In this document: one piece after another, positions 28,340-40,556 of the stretch
Position numbering within the stretch: the first letter of the stretch is position 1
How the letters are laid out: each line of letters starts with the position of its first letter
Assembly (NCBI GenBank): GCA_937981765.1
Contig: CALJOM010000005.1
Coordinates: forward strand, 91,962 to 155,961
Length of the DNA stretch: 64,000 nucleotides
Direction of reading: 5' to 3'
From: an uncultured Bacteroidales bacterium
GTDB taxonomy: Bacteria > Bacteroidota > Bacteroidia > Bacteroidales > Salinivirgaceae
Notes under the pieces: model-generated
What the model saw: only the letters and a program-made list of their open reading frames with translations
Told to the model about the DNA's origin: nothing
Database searches by the model: none
Position numbers and translations under genes: made by a program

Positions 28340-28786
28340 ATGGATCTAAGTAGTTTAAAGCCAGCAAAAGGTTCGATTAAAAGAGATAAGCGAATTGGAC
28401 GAGGAGAAGGATCGGGGCATGGAGGACATGCCACAAGAGGATTGAATGGTGCTAAATCCCGTTCTGGTTACGCTAAGAAAATTGGCTTTGAAGGCGGCCA
28501 AATGCCTCTGCAACGCCGCCTACCAAAGTTTGGATTTAACAATCGTAACCGCAAAGAATACAAAGCCATCAATCTGGATGTTCTTCAGCGATTAGCTGAG
28601 AAGCATCAAATTACAACCATCGACGTTGACACCTTGATCGACAATGGTTTGGCTTCTAAAAACGATTTAATCAAGATTTTAGGAAACGGAACACTGACAC
28701 TAAAACTTGAAGTTAAAGCCCACGCTTTTTCGCAAAAGGCAAAAGAAGCAATCGAAGCATTAAAAGGAACAGCTGTAAAAATTTAA
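28340..28786 (+). CDS. rplO: 50S ribosomal protein L15
   Basis: Late-assembly large-subunit protein, 148 residues. MDLSSLKPAKGSIKRDKRIG, the glycine-rich GRGEGSGHGGHATRGLNGAK and the GFEGGQMPLQRRLPKFGF motifs are standard. It ends four bases before secY, so ribosomal proteins and the translocon are made from one message. Confidence 0.97.
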   Translation: MDLSSLKPAKGSIKRDKRIGRGEGSGHGGHATRGLNGAKSRSGYAKKIGFEGGQMPLQRRLPKFGFNNRNRKEYKAINLDVLQRLAEKHQITTIDVDTLIDNGLASKNDLIKILGNGTLTLKLEVKAHAFSQKAKEAIEALKGTAVKI

Positions 28787-28789
28787 TCG

Positions 28790-30121
28790 ATGAAACGCTT
28801 AATCGAAACGCTAACCAATATTTGGAGAATAGAAGAACTCCGTAACAGAATACTAACGACTCTTGGCTTGTTATTAATCTACCGTTTGGGAGCACACGTT
28901 GTTCTACCAGGTATAGACCCGACCAAGTTGGCTGCCTTATCGCAGCAAACGGCTACAGGAGTTTTAGGTCTGCTCGATATGTTCTCCGGCGGTGCTTTTT
29001 CAAATGCTTCGGTATTAGCATTGGGGATCATGCCTTACATTTCAGCGTCGATTGTCGTTCAACTTCTTGGAATAGCCGTTCCCTATTTCCAACGATTACA
29101 GAGAGAAGGAGAAAGCGGTCGTCGTAAAATCAATCAAATCACCCGCTACCTTACTGTAGCCATTTTGCTGATGCAAGCGCCTGCCTATTTGACAAACCTT
29201 CATGCGACGCTACCTCCTGATGCCTTTGTGATAAGCGGTTCGTTGTTTACCATCACAAGCATTATTATTCTTACCGCCGGAACTATGTTCGTGATGTGGA
29301 TCGGTGAGAAAATTACTGATCGTGGTATTGGAAACGGGATATCACTCATAATTATGATAGGTATTATTGCCCGCCTTCCGTTTGCTTTTATGGCTGAATT
29401 TATTAGCCGCGTTGAAGAGCAAGGTGGAGGTTTGGTAATATTTCTTGCCGAAATAATCATGCTGGCCGTAGTAATAGTTTTCGCTATTCTTTTGGTTCAG
29501 GGAACACGTAAAGTTCCGGTTAACTATGCAAAACGTATTGTTGGAAATCGTCAATATGGTGGAGTACGTCAATACATACCGCTGAAGATTAATGCCTCTG
29601 GAGTTATGCCGATTATTTTTGCTCAGGCCATTATGTTTGTTCCGGTTATACTTCTTGGCTTCTCTTCATCAGAGACGTTAACCGGAATTTCAGCAGCATT
29701 TGCCGATTTCACCAGCTTTACGTATAATTTCACCTTTGCCGTTCTAATTATCGGATTTACATATTTTTATACAGCAATTACTGTAAATCCCACACAAATG
29801 GCGGAAGATATGAAGCGTAACGGCGGATTCATCCCCGGTGTTAAACCAGGAAAGAAAACAGCTGAATACATTGACACGATCATGTCAAGAATTACCTTGC
29901 CAGGTTCAATCTTTTTAGCAATCATTGCTATTTTACCTGCGTTCGCCATACTTGCTGGTGTGAACAATCAGTTTGCACACTTTTACGGTGGAACATCCCT
30001 ATTAATATTGGTGGGAGTAGTTCTTGATACCCTTCAACAAATCGAAAGTCATTTGTTGATGCGCCATTACGATGGACTAATGAAGTCCGGTAGAATTAAA
30101 GGCAGAAGGTCAGTCATCTAA
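28790..30121 (+). CDS. secY: Protein translocase subunit SecY
   Basis: Channel subunit of the SecYEG translocon, 443 residues, with about ten hydrophobic helices. Signatures include the plug-side segment GLLDMFSGGAFSNASVLALG (about residues 62-81), the cytoplasmic loop with QREGESGRRKINQITRYLT and the basic loop KRNGGFIPGVKPGKKT. The map and adk genes that follow secY in many bacteria are missing; infA follows directly after 13 bases. Confidence 0.97.
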   Translation: MKRLIETLTNIWRIEELRNRILTTLGLLLIYRLGAHVVLPGIDPTKLAALSQQTATGVLGLLDMFSGGAFSNASVLALGIMPYISASIVVQLLGIAVPYFQRLQREGESGRRKINQITRYLTVAILLMQAPAYLTNLHATLPPDAFVISGSLFTITSIIILTAGTMFVMWIGEKITDRGIGNGISLIIMIGIIARLPFAFMAEFISRVEEQGGGLVIFLAEIIMLAVVIVFAILLVQGTRKVPVNYAKRIVGNRQYGGVRQYIPLKINASGVMPIIFAQAIMFVPVILLGFSSSETLTGISAAFADFTSFTYNFTFAVLIIGFTYFYTAITVNPTQMAEDMKRNGGFIPGVKPGKKTAEYIDTIMSRITLPGSIFLAIIAILPAFAILAGVNNQFAHFYGGTSLLILVGVVLDTLQQIESHLLMRHYDGLMKSGRIKGRRSVI

Positions 30122-30134
30122 ACACTGCTAAACA

Positions 30135-30353
30135 ATGGCAAAGCAATTAAGCATAGAACAAGACGGTACCATCATTGAAGCTTTATCCAATGCCATGTTT
30201 CGTGTAGAATTAGAAAATGGCCACGTTATCACAGCACATATCAGCGGTAAAATGCGGATGAATTACATAAAAATTTTACCTGGGGATAAGGTGCGAGTGG
30301 AAATGTCGCCATATGATTTGACCAAAGGCAGAATAGTTTTTCGATACAAATAA
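30135..30353 (+). CDS. infA: Translation initiation factor IF-1
   Basis: A-site-binding initiation factor with an OB fold, 72 residues. [20 protein letters not shown] and the ending [20 protein letters not shown] are invariant features of the family. Lies between secY and rpmJ. Confidence 0.97.
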   Translation: MAKQLSIEQDGTIIEALSNAMFRVELENGHVITAHISGKMRMNYIKILPGDKVRVEMSPYDLTKGRIVFRYK

Positions 30354-30364
30354 AAACGATACTT

Positions 30365-30481
30365 ATGAAGGTCAGAGCCTCAGTAAAAAAACGTAGTGCC
30401 GATTGCAAAATCGTTCGGCGAAAGGGACGTGTGTACATTATTAACAAAAAAAATCCCAAACTCAAACAGCGTCAGGGATAA
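30365..30481 (+). CDS. rpmJ: 50S ribosomal protein L36, zinc-free form
   Basis: A 38-residue protein of the large subunit, beginning [19 protein letters not shown] and ending NPKLKQRQG. The zinc form carries three cysteines and a histidine; here only the single Cys14 remains (the others are Ser, Asn and Leu at the matching places), so zinc cannot be bound. It fills the gap between infA and rpsM with 11 bases upstream. Confidence 0.93.
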   Translation: MKVRASVKKRSADCKIVRRKGRVYIINKKNPKLKQRQG

Positions 30482-30486
30482 ATTAT

Positions 30487-30494
30487 TAACTTTG
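30487..30494 (+). promoter_or_regulatory. Possible internal promoter before rpsM
   Basis: TAACTTTG fits TAnnTTTG and is followed by CAG, a common start context, 31 bases ahead of rpsM. No -33 TTTG is seen, so it may be a weak secondary promoter for the alpha part (rpsM-rplQ). Confidence 0.45.
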
Positions 30495-30524
30495 CAGAAA
30501 AATTAACAACGCAAACAAAAATTT

Positions 30525-30899
30525 ATGGCACGATTAGTAGGTGTAGATTTACCCAAGAACAAACGCGGAGAGATAGGCTTAACCTATATCTACGGTATCG
30601 GTCGCAGTACAGCTAATAAAATTCTTGCGGAAGCCGGAATAGATCGGAATATCAAAGTTAAAGACTGGACCGATTCACAAATTGCCACTCTGCGTCAGAT
30701 ACTGTCTCAGTACAAACTGGAAGGAGAATTGCGTACTGAAGTTCAGTTGAACATTAAACGCTTAATGGATATTGGTTGTTATCGTGGTATTCGTCATCGT
30801 GTTGGACTTCCGGTTCGTGGTCAGAATACCCGAAACAATGCCCGTACACGTAAAGGTAAACGTAAAACAGTTGCCAACAAGAAAAAAGCAACTAAATAA
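30525..30899 (+). CDS. rpsM: 30S ribosomal protein S13
   Basis: Head protein bridging to the large subunit and touching P-site tRNA, 124 residues. [34 protein letters not shown] and the C-terminal [19 protein letters not shown] are family signatures. First gene of the alpha section. Confidence 0.97.
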   Translation: MARLVGVDLPKNKRGEIGLTYIYGIGRSTANKILAEAGIDRNIKVKDWTDSQIATLRQILSQYKLEGELRTEVQLNIKRLMDIGCYRGIRHRVGLPVRGQNTRNNARTRKGKRKTVANKKKATK

Positions 30900-30916
30900 A
30901 CAGTAATGAAATAACT

Positions 30917-31306
30917 ATGGCACAAAAATCAAAAACCACTCGTAAAAGAGTAGTCAAAGTAGATCCGGTTGGGCAGGCCCATATACACTCTTCGTTTAAC
31001 AACATAATTATCACCTTGACAAACGCAAACGGAGATGTAATTTCGTGGTCTAGTGCAGGGAAATCCGGATTCAAAGGGTCGAAAAAAAACACCCCTTATG
31101 CAGCCCAGGTCGCTGCTGAAGAGTGCGCAAGAATTGCATTCGATGCCGGGTTACGAAAAGTAAAGGTGTATGTAAAAGGTCCGGGAGCCGGGCGGGAGTC
31201 TGCAATCAGAACTATCAACCAGGCTGGTATTGAAGTTACAGAAATTGTTGACGTTACCCCGCTACCGCATAACGGATGCAGACCTCCCAAAAGAAGAAGA
31301 GTCTAA
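30917..31306 (+). CDS. rpsK: 30S ribosomal protein S11
   Basis: Platform protein next to the E-site codon, 129 residues. [20 protein letters not shown], the [13 protein letters not shown] motif and the ending [16 protein letters not shown] are diagnostic. The PHNGCRPPK tail is the rRNA-facing extension. Confidence 0.97.
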   Translation: MAQKSKTTRKRVVKVDPVGQAHIHSSFNNIIITLTNANGDVISWSSAGKSGFKGSKKNTPYAAQVAAEECARIAFDAGLRKVKVYVKGPGAGRESAIRTINQAGIEVTEIVDVTPLPHNGCRPPKRRRV

Positions 31307-31325
31307 TAGTTAAATGTAAAGAGAA

Positions 31326-31934
31326 ATGGCAAAATACATTGGTCCAAAAAGTAAGATAGCTCGTCGTTTCGGAGAACCTATCTACGGTGCTGACAAATAC
31401 CTGGAACGTAAAAACTATCCCTCCGGAATGCATGGGCTTAACAGAAAACGAAAGAAGCAATCCGAATACGGGATACAGTTAAATGAAAAGCAAAAAGCTA
31501 AATATACCTACGGAGTATTGGAGCGTCAATTTGCAAATTATTTCGAAAAAGCTTCCCGTAAAAGTGGTGTAACCGGTACAATTTTGCTTCAAACTTTGGA
31601 ATCACGTTTGGACAACGTGGTATATCGCCTGGGGATTGCTCCTACCAGAGCTGCAGCCCGTCAATTGGTTAACCACCGTCATATTACTGTTAACGGTAAG
31701 GTTGTTAATATTGCGAGTTATCTAGTTCGTCCGGGAGACATTATCGCCGTACGTGAACGTTCTAAATCATTAGAGGTAATCAATGAATCGGTACGACGCA
31801 GCAAGGTAAGCAAGTACTCCTGGCTGGAGTGGGATGCAAATTCCATGACCGGGAAATTTCTGAATGTGCCTCAACGTGAAGAAATTCCCGAGAACATTAA
31901 AGAACAATTAATCGTTGAACTATATTCTAAGTAA
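31326..31934 (+). CDS. rpsD: 30S ribosomal protein S4
   Basis: Primary 16S-binding protein and accuracy factor, 202 residues. The S4 RNA-binding domain reads [20 protein letters not shown] then [15 protein letters not shown]. The N-terminus ([20 protein letters not shown]) has no cysteine knuckle, so it is the zinc-free form. Confidence 0.97.
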   Translation: MAKYIGPKSKIARRFGEPIYGADKYLERKNYPSGMHGLNRKRKKQSEYGIQLNEKQKAKYTYGVLERQFANYFEKASRKSGVTGTILLQTLESRLDNVVYRLGIAPTRAAARQLVNHRHITVNGKVVNIASYLVRPGDIIAVRERSKSLEVINESVRRSKVSKYSWLEWDANSMTGKFLNVPQREEIPENIKEQLIVELYSK

Positions 31935-31945
31935 AAAACAGGTAT

Positions 31946-32938
31946 ATGGCAATTCTAGCTTTTCAAAAACCAGAAAAGGTTATCATGCTCGAAGCCGGCG
32001 ATAATTTCGGCAAGTTCGACTTTCGTCCGTTGGAACCTGGATTTGGTGTAACCATCGGTAATGCTCTTCGTCGGATACTACTTTCGTCGCTAGAAGGCTT
32101 TGCCATAACCAGAGTTAAAATCGAGGGTGTTGACCACGAGTTTTCTACAATTCCCGGTGTCATTGAAGACGTAACAGAAATTGTTCTTAACCTCAAACAG
32201 GTTCGTTTTAAAAGAGTAGTACCCGATTTTGACGAAGAAACAATCAATGTTACCCTACTAGGAAAAGAAAAATTCGTTGCGGGGGATCTCAATAAATTCC
32301 TTTCAAACTTTCAGGTATTGAACAAGGACCTTGTTATTTGCAACATGTCGAAAGATGTTAAGTTGCAAATGGTCTTGACAATCAACAAAGGTAGAGGTTA
32401 CGTTCCGGCAGAAGAGAACCGTTCTTCCAACGACGAATTCGGAGTTATCGCAATAGATTCAATCTATACTCCTATTGTGAACGTTAAATACGAAGTAGAA
32501 AACTTTCGTGTTGAACAGAAAACCGACTATGAACGGTTGATTATTGAAATAAAAACCGATGGCTCCATTCATCCAAAAGATGCCCTCAAAGAAGCAGCTA
32601 AGATTCTGATATATCATTTTGCTCTATTTTCTGATGAAAAAATCTCATTGGAAGACATTGAGCAATCAAAAGTTGAGGAATTTGACGAAGAATTGTTGCA
32701 TATGCGACAGCTCCTCAAAACCAAGCTTACTGACTTAGGATTATCGGTAAGAGCCTTAAATTGCCTTAAAGCTGCTGATGTTCATACTTTGGGAGAGTTG
32801 GTAACCTATAACAAAAACGATCTGTTAAAATTCCGAAATTTTGGTAAGAAGTCACTAACAGAGCTTGATGAGTTTCTTGCCTCTCACAATCTTACCTTCG
32901 GAATGGACATAAGCAAGTATAAACTCGACAAGGATTAA
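31946..32938 (+). CDS. rpoA: RNA polymerase alpha subunit
   Basis: Assembly platform of RNA polymerase, 330 residues. The N-terminal dimerisation domain contains [20 protein letters not shown] and the [18 protein letters not shown] segment [19 protein letters not shown]. The C-terminal domain (from about residue 250) has [20 protein letters not shown] and [18 protein letters not shown], the helices that bind DNA UP elements and activators. It is placed between rpsD and rplQ as usual. Confidence 0.98.
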   Translation: MAILAFQKPEKVIMLEAGDNFGKFDFRPLEPGFGVTIGNALRRILLSSLEGFAITRVKIEGVDHEFSTIPGVIEDVTEIVLNLKQVRFKRVVPDFDEETINVTLLGKEKFVAGDLNKFLSNFQVLNKDLVICNMSKDVKLQMVLTINKGRGYVPAEENRSSNDEFGVIAIDSIYTPIVNVKYEVENFRVEQKTDYERLIIEIKTDGSIHPKDALKEAAKILIYHFALFSDEKISLEDIEQSKVEEFDEELLHMRQLLKTKLTDLGLSVRALNCLKAADVHTLGELVTYNKNDLLKFRNFGKKSLTELDEFLASHNLTFGMDISKYKLDKD

Positions 32939-32942
32939 AGCA

Positions 32943-33446
32943 ATGAGACACAATAAAGGATTTAATCATTTAGGGCGCACAAGCTCGCACAGAGATGCGA
33001 TGCTTTCCAATATGGCTTCTTCGCTTATTTTGCACAAAAGAATAGTAACAACGGTTGCAAAAGCAAAAGCCCTACGTTCTTACATTGAGCCCTTAATCAC
33101 AAAATCAAAAGTAGATTCAACCCATTCGCGTAGAGTGGTGTTCAGTTATTTGCAAAACAAACAAAGCGTTACGGAACTCTTTCGTGAAGTAGCTGTTAAA
33201 GTTGGCCATCGACCCGGAGGATATACCCGGATTCTTAAAACCGGTAATCGTCCCGGAGATAATGCTGAGATGGCAATTATTGAATTGGTTGATTTCTTCG
33301 ATCACGATATTCCAAAAGAAGCAACCAAGAAGAAAAGTACCCGTAGAGGTAAATCAAAGAAATCGGAAACTTCCAAAGCAGAAGCACAACCCAAAGCTCA
33401 AGAGCCCACCGATTCATCTCAGAATTCAACAGAACAGACTGAATAG
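32943..33446 (+). CDS. rplQ: 50S ribosomal protein L17
   Basis: Protein at the exit-tunnel surface, 167 residues. The core ([20 protein letters not shown] to about residue 115) is normal. A low-complexity tail of about 50 residues rich in Lys, Ser, Glu and Gln follows, as is often seen in Bacteroidota. Last gene of the ribosomal operon, directly before a strong terminator. Confidence 0.96.
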   Translation: MRHNKGFNHLGRTSSHRDAMLSNMASSLILHKRIVTTVAKAKALRSYIEPLITKSKVDSTHSRRVVFSYLQNKQSVTELFREVAVKVGHRPGGYTRILKTGNRPGDNAEMAIIELVDFFDHDIPKEATKKKSTRRGKSKKSETSKAEAQPKAQEPTDSSQNSTEQTE

Positions 33447-33469
33447 TGTTTTGTTTGATATCGGAAAAA

Positions 33470-33500
33470 AGAGGGGATAATGTTATCCCCTCTTTTTTTG
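33470..33500 (+). terminator. Terminator of the ribosomal operon
   Basis: AGAGGGGATAA (33470-33480) pairs perfectly with TTATCCCCTCT (33483-33493) across a TG, the flanking A and T runs can lengthen the stem, and a T-run follows. The A and T runs on both sides could let it work in either direction. Confidence 0.92.
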
Positions 33501-33529
33501 TATATTTACCAAAGTTAAAAGTTTTAATT

Positions 33530-34816
33530 ATGGGACTTATTGCACATATTGTTGCCCGACAGATTTTTGATTCACGGGGCTTCCCTACAATAGAGGTTGA
33601 TGTTGTAACTGACCAAGGCATTTCCGGGCGTGCTTCGGTTCCAAGCGGTGCCTCTACTAGTGCTTTCGAAGCCTACGAATTACGGGATGGGGATAAATCA
33701 ATGTTCTCCGGTAAAGGTGTTTTGAGAGCGGTGACCAATGTTAACACAATAATTGCCGAGCAACTCAGAGGTATGTATGTTTTCGACCAAACGCTGATTG
33801 ACAAAGTTATGATAGAGTTGGATGGAACCGAAAACAAAAGCCGTTTGGGGGCCAATGCCATTTTGGGAGTTTCGTTGGCCGTTGCAAAAGCTGCAGCTAA
33901 TACTTCCGGACAAGAACTTTTCCGATATCTGGGTGGTGTGAATGCAAATACACTGCCTTTACCCATGATTAATATTCTTAACGGTGGAAAGTTGTCTAAA
34001 GCCACCGATATACAAGAGTTCATGATAATGCCGGTTGGAACTAACGCTTTTTCTGATGCGTTACGCATGGGAAGTGAAGTTTTTCAGAGTGTTAAAAATC
34101 TTTTGACTAGTCTGGGACATTCTGTTTCGGTGTCTGATGAGGGTGGTTTTGTTTCAAACTTAAAGTCGAACGAAGAGACATTAGACTTAATGATTTCGGC
34201 CATTGAAAAAGCTGGCTACAAACCGGGGGAAGATATTGTTATTGCCATTGATGCTGCTGCAACGGAGTTTTACGATAAACAAAAAAAATTATACGTTTTT
34301 CGATCTTCCGATAAAAGGTTTTCTTCCGAAGAACTGGTAGAATATTGGGAAAAACTAGCTCACAAATACCCCATTGCTTCTATTGAAGATGGGTTGCATG
34401 AGGAAGACTGGCAAGGCTGGAAAATGCTGACCTCGGTTTTGGGGCAAAAACTTCAGATTGTGGGTGATGATCTATATGCTACCAATATTACACGATTGCT
34501 TCGTGGCATTAATGAAAAATCTACCAACAGCATCCTTGTTAAACCAAACCAAATTGGAACACTCACTGAAACAATCGATGTTATTAATTTAGCAATCCGG
34601 AATGGAATTACTGCAATAATTAGCCACAGGAGCGGCGAAACCGAAGACGTTACTATCGCCGATCTGTCGGTGGCCATGAATACGGGATTAATTAAAACCG
34701 GTTCAGTTTCCCGAACAGATAGATTAGCTAAATATAATCAACTGTTGCGCATCGAAGAACGTTTGGGAGATGCAGCCTATTATCCCGGCCGAAATTTCAG
34801 ATTTTTGCCTAAATAA
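33530..34816 (+). CDS. eno: Divergent enolase
   Basis: Glycolytic enzyme converting 2-phosphoglycerate to phosphoenolpyruvate, 428 residues from ATG 33530; the frame opens earlier but over the terminator. Most catalytic residues are seen: Glu of IQEFMIMP, Glu of SDEGGF, the metal Asp of [12 protein letters not shown] and VGDDLYATN, the catalytic Lys of [10 protein letters not shown], His of SHRSGETED and Lys of IKTGSVS. Two mobile active-site loops differ from the family: GASTSAFEA replaces GASTG-xHEA, and [14 protein letters not shown] is one residue shorter than the usual loop and lacks its conserved His. It may be a true enolase with altered loops or a paralogue with another role. Confidence 0.85.
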   Translation: MGLIAHIVARQIFDSRGFPTIEVDVVTDQGISGRASVPSGASTSAFEAYELRDGDKSMFSGKGVLRAVTNVNTIIAEQLRGMYVFDQTLIDKVMIELDGTENKSRLGANAILGVSLAVAKAAANTSGQELFRYLGGVNANTLPLPMINILNGGKLSKATDIQEFMIMPVGTNAFSDALRMGSEVFQSVKNLLTSLGHSVSVSDEGGFVSNLKSNEETLDLMISAIEKAGYKPGEDIVIAIDAAATEFYDKQKKLYVFRSSDKRFSSEELVEYWEKLAHKYPIASIEDGLHEEDWQGWKMLTSVLGQKLQIVGDDLYATNITRLLRGINEKSTNSILVKPNQIGTLTETIDVINLAIRNGITAIISHRSGETEDVTIADLSVAMNTGLIKTGSVSRTDRLAKYNQLLRIEERLGDAAYYPGRNFRFLPK

Positions 34817-34860
34817 CATTTTTTAGTACTGAATTTTGCAAAACAGGGGTTAAATATTTT

Positions 34861-36612
34861 ATGAAAGACCTGCAAAAATTTGTCACCCTCCTTAAACAGC
34901 ATGGGGAGTTGTTAATAGTTAATGTACCTGTAGATACCGAACTCGAAATAACCGAAATTGTTGATCGTTTGTGTAAAGACAGCCGATTTAATAAAGCGGT
35001 GCTTTTTACAAACACTGGAACTCAATTGCCGCTACTAATAAACTATCTTGGTAGTGAAAAGCGGATGGCCTTGGCGCTTGGGTGTAATAGTTTAGATGAA
35101 CTAAGCCTACGTGTAAATGAGGTGTTAAACACATTTTTAGAGCCCAAAAATAATTGGAGAAGTAAATTAGCCATTTTACCTGACCTTTATAGGGCATCGA
35201 AATTTTTCCCTAAACGTATTCGGGGACGAGGAAGATGTCAAGAAATAGTTATGAAAGAGCCCGATTTGTCGTTATTGCCCGTATTAAAATGCTGGCCTAA
35301 CGATGGCGGGAAGTTTATAACCTTGCCCTGTGTTCACACCATCCACCCGGAAACCGGAGCACCAAATGTAGGGATGTATCGCATGCAGATTTTCAGTCGA
35401 AATACTGCTGGCATGCATTGGCATAAGCATAAAACAGGGGCATTTCATTATTCGTTATATCGCAAATTGGGGCGAAAAATGCCTGTAACAGTTACCCTCG
35501 GAGGAGATCCTACCTACACCTTTGCAGCCACGGCGCCATTACCCGAAAATATCGATGAATATTTGCTTAGTGGGTTTTTACGTCAAAAGAGTGTGCGCCT
35601 TGTCAAGTGTTTAACAAACGACATTTGGATTCCTGAAGATGTTGACATTGTTATAGAAGGCTTTGTAGATCCACAGGAAGAGTTGGTTTTGGAAGGACCA
35701 TTTGGTGACCATACCGGATTCTATTCTCTTCCGGATTATTATCCGCTGATGCATGTAACAGCCATTACCTATCGGGCCGATGCCATTTATCCTGCCACCA
35801 TTGTTGGGATTCCTCCTATGGAAGATGCCTATATAGCTGAGGCTACCGAGAGAATTTTTACACCTCTGATAAAAGCAACTCTTGCCCCTGAGGTTAAAGA
35901 TATGCACATGCCAATATGGGGCGTAGCTCATAATTTGGTATTGGTATCGTTATCATCAACGTTTGAAGGACAAGCCTTTAAGGTTGCGCAAGCCTTTTGG
36001 GGGGCGGGTCAGATGATGTTTAACAAAGTGCTGGTTGCATTCGATGAAACGCAGGACATCAGAGATTATGGCTCTTTAATTTCTTCAATAATGAAGTGCT
36101 TTATTGGTTCTGAAAGGATTCTTTTTTCCAAAGGCCCCTTGGATGTGCTTGATCATGCTTCCACTGTAACAGGCTTTGGCAGTAAATTGTGTCTTGATCT
36201 TACTAATTTGACCAATACACCAGGACAATTACAATTACGATTTTTATTCTCATCCGACCTTAGTTCTGCTACAGTTGATTCAGTATCCGCATCCTCAAAT
36301 ACAACTGAGGTTGTAATTCTGCTTGAACCGGAACTTGAACACTTACCGGATGGGATCAAGTTATGGTATTTGCTTAACAATATTGACCCGTTGCGGGATA
36401 TTACGGTTTCTGAAATGGACTTTAAGTGTTTACTAGTTATTGATGGTCGTAGGAAAAGTGTGCAAAAGAAGTGGCCGAATGTTATTACTATGTCGCCCAG
36501 AATTATCCAAAAGGTGGATAGTCGATGGTGCGAATATTTTAACGTTGAATTTATTCCATCACCATCGCTCAGAATTTTCCCATTGAAGGTAGGAGAAGGG
36601 GCTGAGATTTAA
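34861..36612 (+). CDS. UbiD family decarboxylase
   Basis: Prenylated-FMN-dependent decarboxylase, 583 residues, of the UbiD fold. The segment DPQEELVLEGPFGDHTGFYS (about residues 270-289) contains the acidic catalytic residues and metal-binding region of the family, and an earlier Asn and His in GMYRMQIFSRNTAG-type segment would contact the cofactor. In Bacteroidota, which make menaquinone, such proteins are usually placed in the futalosine or MenA-linked decarboxylation step, but the substrate here cannot be told. No ubiX flavin prenyltransferase is in the window. It follows the enolase gene after 44 bases with no terminator seen. Confidence 0.85.
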   Translation: MKDLQKFVTLLKQHGELLIVNVPVDTELEITEIVDRLCKDSRFNKAVLFTNTGTQLPLLINYLGSEKRMALALGCNSLDELSLRVNEVLNTFLEPKNNWRSKLAILPDLYRASKFFPKRIRGRGRCQEIVMKEPDLSLLPVLKCWPNDGGKFITLPCVHTIHPETGAPNVGMYRMQIFSRNTAGMHWHKHKTGAFHYSLYRKLGRKMPVTVTLGGDPTYTFAATAPLPENIDEYLLSGFLRQKSVRLVKCLTNDIWIPEDVDIVIEGFVDPQEELVLEGPFGDHTGFYSLPDYYPLMHVTAITYRADAIYPATIVGIPPMEDAYIAEATERIFTPLIKATLAPEVKDMHMPIWGVAHNLVLVSLSSTFEGQAFKVAQAFWGAGQMMFNKVLVAFDETQDIRDYGSLISSIMKCFIGSERILFSKGPLDVLDHASTVTGFGSKLCLDLTNLTNTPGQLQLRFLFSSDLSSATVDSVSASSNTTEVVILLEPELEHLPDGIKLWYLLNNIDPLRDITVSEMDFKCLLVIDGRRKSVQKKWPNVITMSPRIIQKVDSRWCEYFNVEFIPSPSLRIFPLKVGEGAEI

Positions 36613-36692
36613 GTTCCGAAACAGATTTATACTAGTTGCTTCTGTATTTTTTTGATCTTTTTCTTGATAAGGTTTTTGATATGCTAGTACAT

Positions 36693-36716
36693 AAAAAGGC
36701 TCTCCATTGGGAGGGC
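36693..36716 (-). terminator. Probable terminator after gyrB
   Basis: On the - strand GCCCTCC and GGAGAGC pair (seven pairs, one G-T) around CAAT and are followed by CTTTTTA. It lies just past the gyrB stop at 36723, overlapping the spacer to ubiD. Confidence 0.65.
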
Positions 36717-36722
36717 TTTGGG

Positions 36723-38699
<1,977 letters not shown>

Positions 38700-38731
38700 T
38701 TACTTTGTAAAGTGTGTTTTAAACGAGCTAT

Positions 38732-38739
38732 CAAAGGTA
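38732..38739 (-). promoter_or_regulatory. -7 promoter box for gyrB
   Basis: On the - strand TACCTTTG matches TAnnTTTG exactly, 51 bases ahead of the gyrB ATG. No clear -33 element was found. Confidence 0.6.
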
Positions 38740-38865
38740 CAAAAAAATGATGGTTTAACCTAATTTTTGAGTGGCAAACTTTGCGCCAAATCAGCTTTTT
38801 AACGCGTTAGGTTAAAAGGAATTACAATCGTAGGTTTTAATGTTGTCTTAGTTCAATAACTGGGG

Positions 38866-40539
38866 TTAGAATAAAATTTTTGCGCCTGTTTGGAATACAA
38901 AACGGTGCAGGGGATAATGGGCATAATATTGCTGCTCACGATGCAGAATATTGTCGAATTTTACAAAGAAGCCTACAATCCGGTTTACTTGATATTCTGC
39001 CATCAGATTTATATCGATAAGTGGTTTGAGTTCGCCAATGGTTTGATCTGTATTTTTGAACTTTCGTTTTCCCAAAGCAAACAATTCGGTTGAAAGGGTA
39101 AGTTTGTTATACATCCGGTAGCGTGCTGTTAGGTCGGCAGTGAAGCGGGGCATATGCCATGGCGATGGCAGGAAGTCGAGGGTATAGGTTGTGTAACGAC
39201 TACGGAGAATAATGTTCAATTCATCGGATTGTTTCCATGATAGTTCTCCGTTTAGAGAAAAGGCTGTCATGTTATCGTATTCTACCGTGTAGAAGCGTGA
39301 CAGGATATCGGTGGTGTCGGTAATAAAGAAGTATTGGTTGTTGATTATTTGGTACGAGGCGTTTGCGTTAAATCCAAAGCGGCTGCTAACCATTCCACGG
39401 ATTCCCGACTGGATATTGAATTTTTCGTTGGTTGGTTTTACGGCGAGTTGTGGGTTGATGAAGAAATTTTCCTTAACAATTTCCTCGAAACTGTTAAGTT
39501 TGAATTTACCTCCTACATCAACATAGGGAACCAGAAAGAAGGCGGCAATGTTGTAGTGAAGTTTTACGTTTGGGTAGAGATAATACTCGGCGGTTTTTTG
39601 GTTGTAGGTGGAATTAAGGCCAACTTGAATTCTCCAGGTTCTTCCAAAGAATCCAATCCATGGATTGAAATCAATGAAGAGGTTGCTGAGTGTATCGGTG
39701 AGTTTCTCGTTTTGAATGTATTGGATTCGGGTTTCAAGCCCTAGAAAATTGATATCGTAGTACTTATCAATGTAGAACCTGAGCCCGAATTTGTCTTCCA
39801 CAACGTCGCGGATGGAATTCAGATGATTGAACTTAAACTCGGTGCTAAAGTTCGGCTTGCTAATGTTTCGCTCAAAACTGTAAAGAGATATTTGTGTCTG
39901 AAATTGATTAATGTTTTGGTGTTCGTCGATATTCGAAGTTAGGGATTGATCGATTGTCTGGGGATCGATGGCAGAGCCGTAGTAGGTTCGGTAGTAGTTG
40001 TTGTATTGAAGGTTGCCTTCGAGTGTGGCTCGTTGGAAAAATTGCTTTCCGTTGGCAACAATTTCTGTGTTGGCGTAGGTGGCTTCGACGTTTTGTCCCC
40101 ACCTATTTTCCACTTCTCCTTTGGCTCCTTGAAAATCGGCAGCAAATATTCCCTGGTAGTTCTGATTTCGTAGCGTGTTGACTCGCAACTTTGTTAGTCC
40201 GGATAGTTTTGTGCCTCCACCTATTAAAAAGTAGGCATGGTCGAGAGGGTAAATTGGTTCGCCTCGGAGAATTGCGGCTTGAATCGGACGGGGTGTAAAG
40301 TGCCCGTAGATTGCAGACGACCGTATGTCGTAGGTGAAATTCAAGTTTACTGTTACAGTATCCTGAAATTCCGGAATCAATTGAATACGTTGTACTTGCT
40401 GAATTATGGGTTCGTATTCGCGCTCAACAACTACTTCTCGTTGCTCATTTTTGGGGGGTTGAGCAAGATTTAGCAAGGGTGTTGTTCCTACGAACAAAGT
40501 GATTATTAAGGCTGGGTATGAAATAAATTTCTTTACCAT
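38866..40539 (-). CDS. Outer-membrane beta-barrel protein paired with a TPR protein
   Basis: A 557-residue secreted protein of the kind often labelled TonB-dependent receptor in Bacteroidota, but with no plug domain seen. The signal peptide ends ...NLAQ; then comes a short segment with VVVEREYEPIIQQVQ, followed by repeated amphipathic beta strands rich in Tyr, Asn and Phe, and a C-terminal strand ending ILF. The last aromatic residue is typical for barrel insertion by BAM. It follows the TPR gene by 17 bases, so the two make an operon. Function unknown; role as partner of the TPR lipid-facing protein is inference. Confidence 0.7.
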   Translation of the reverse strand: MVKKFISYPALIITLFVGTTPLLNLAQPPKNEQREVVVEREYEPIIQQVQRIQLIPEFQDTVTVNLNFTYDIRSSAIYGHFTPRPIQAAILRGEPIYPLDHAYFLIGGGTKLSGLTKLRVNTLRNQNYQGIFAADFQGAKGEVENRWGQNVEATYANTEIVANGKQFFQRATLEGNLQYNNYYRTYYGSAIDPQTIDQSLTSNIDEHQNINQFQTQISLYSFERNISKPNFSTEFKFNHLNSIRDVVEDKFGLRFYIDKYYDINFLGLETRIQYIQNEKLTDTLSNLFIDFNPWIGFFGRTWRIQVGLNSTYNQKTAEYYLYPNVKLHYNIAAFFLVPYVDVGGKFKLNSFEEIVKENFFINPQLAVKPTNEKFNIQSGIRGMVSSRFGFNANASYQIINNQYFFITDTTDILSRFYTVEYDNMTAFSLNGELSWKQSDELNIILRSRYTTYTLDFLPSPWHMPRFTADLTARYRMYNKLTLSTELFALGKRKFKNTDQTIGELKPLIDINLMAEYQVNRIVGFFVKFDNILHREQQYYAHYPLHRFVFQTGAKILF

Positions 40540-40556
40540 AATTGTTTCGGATTGGG

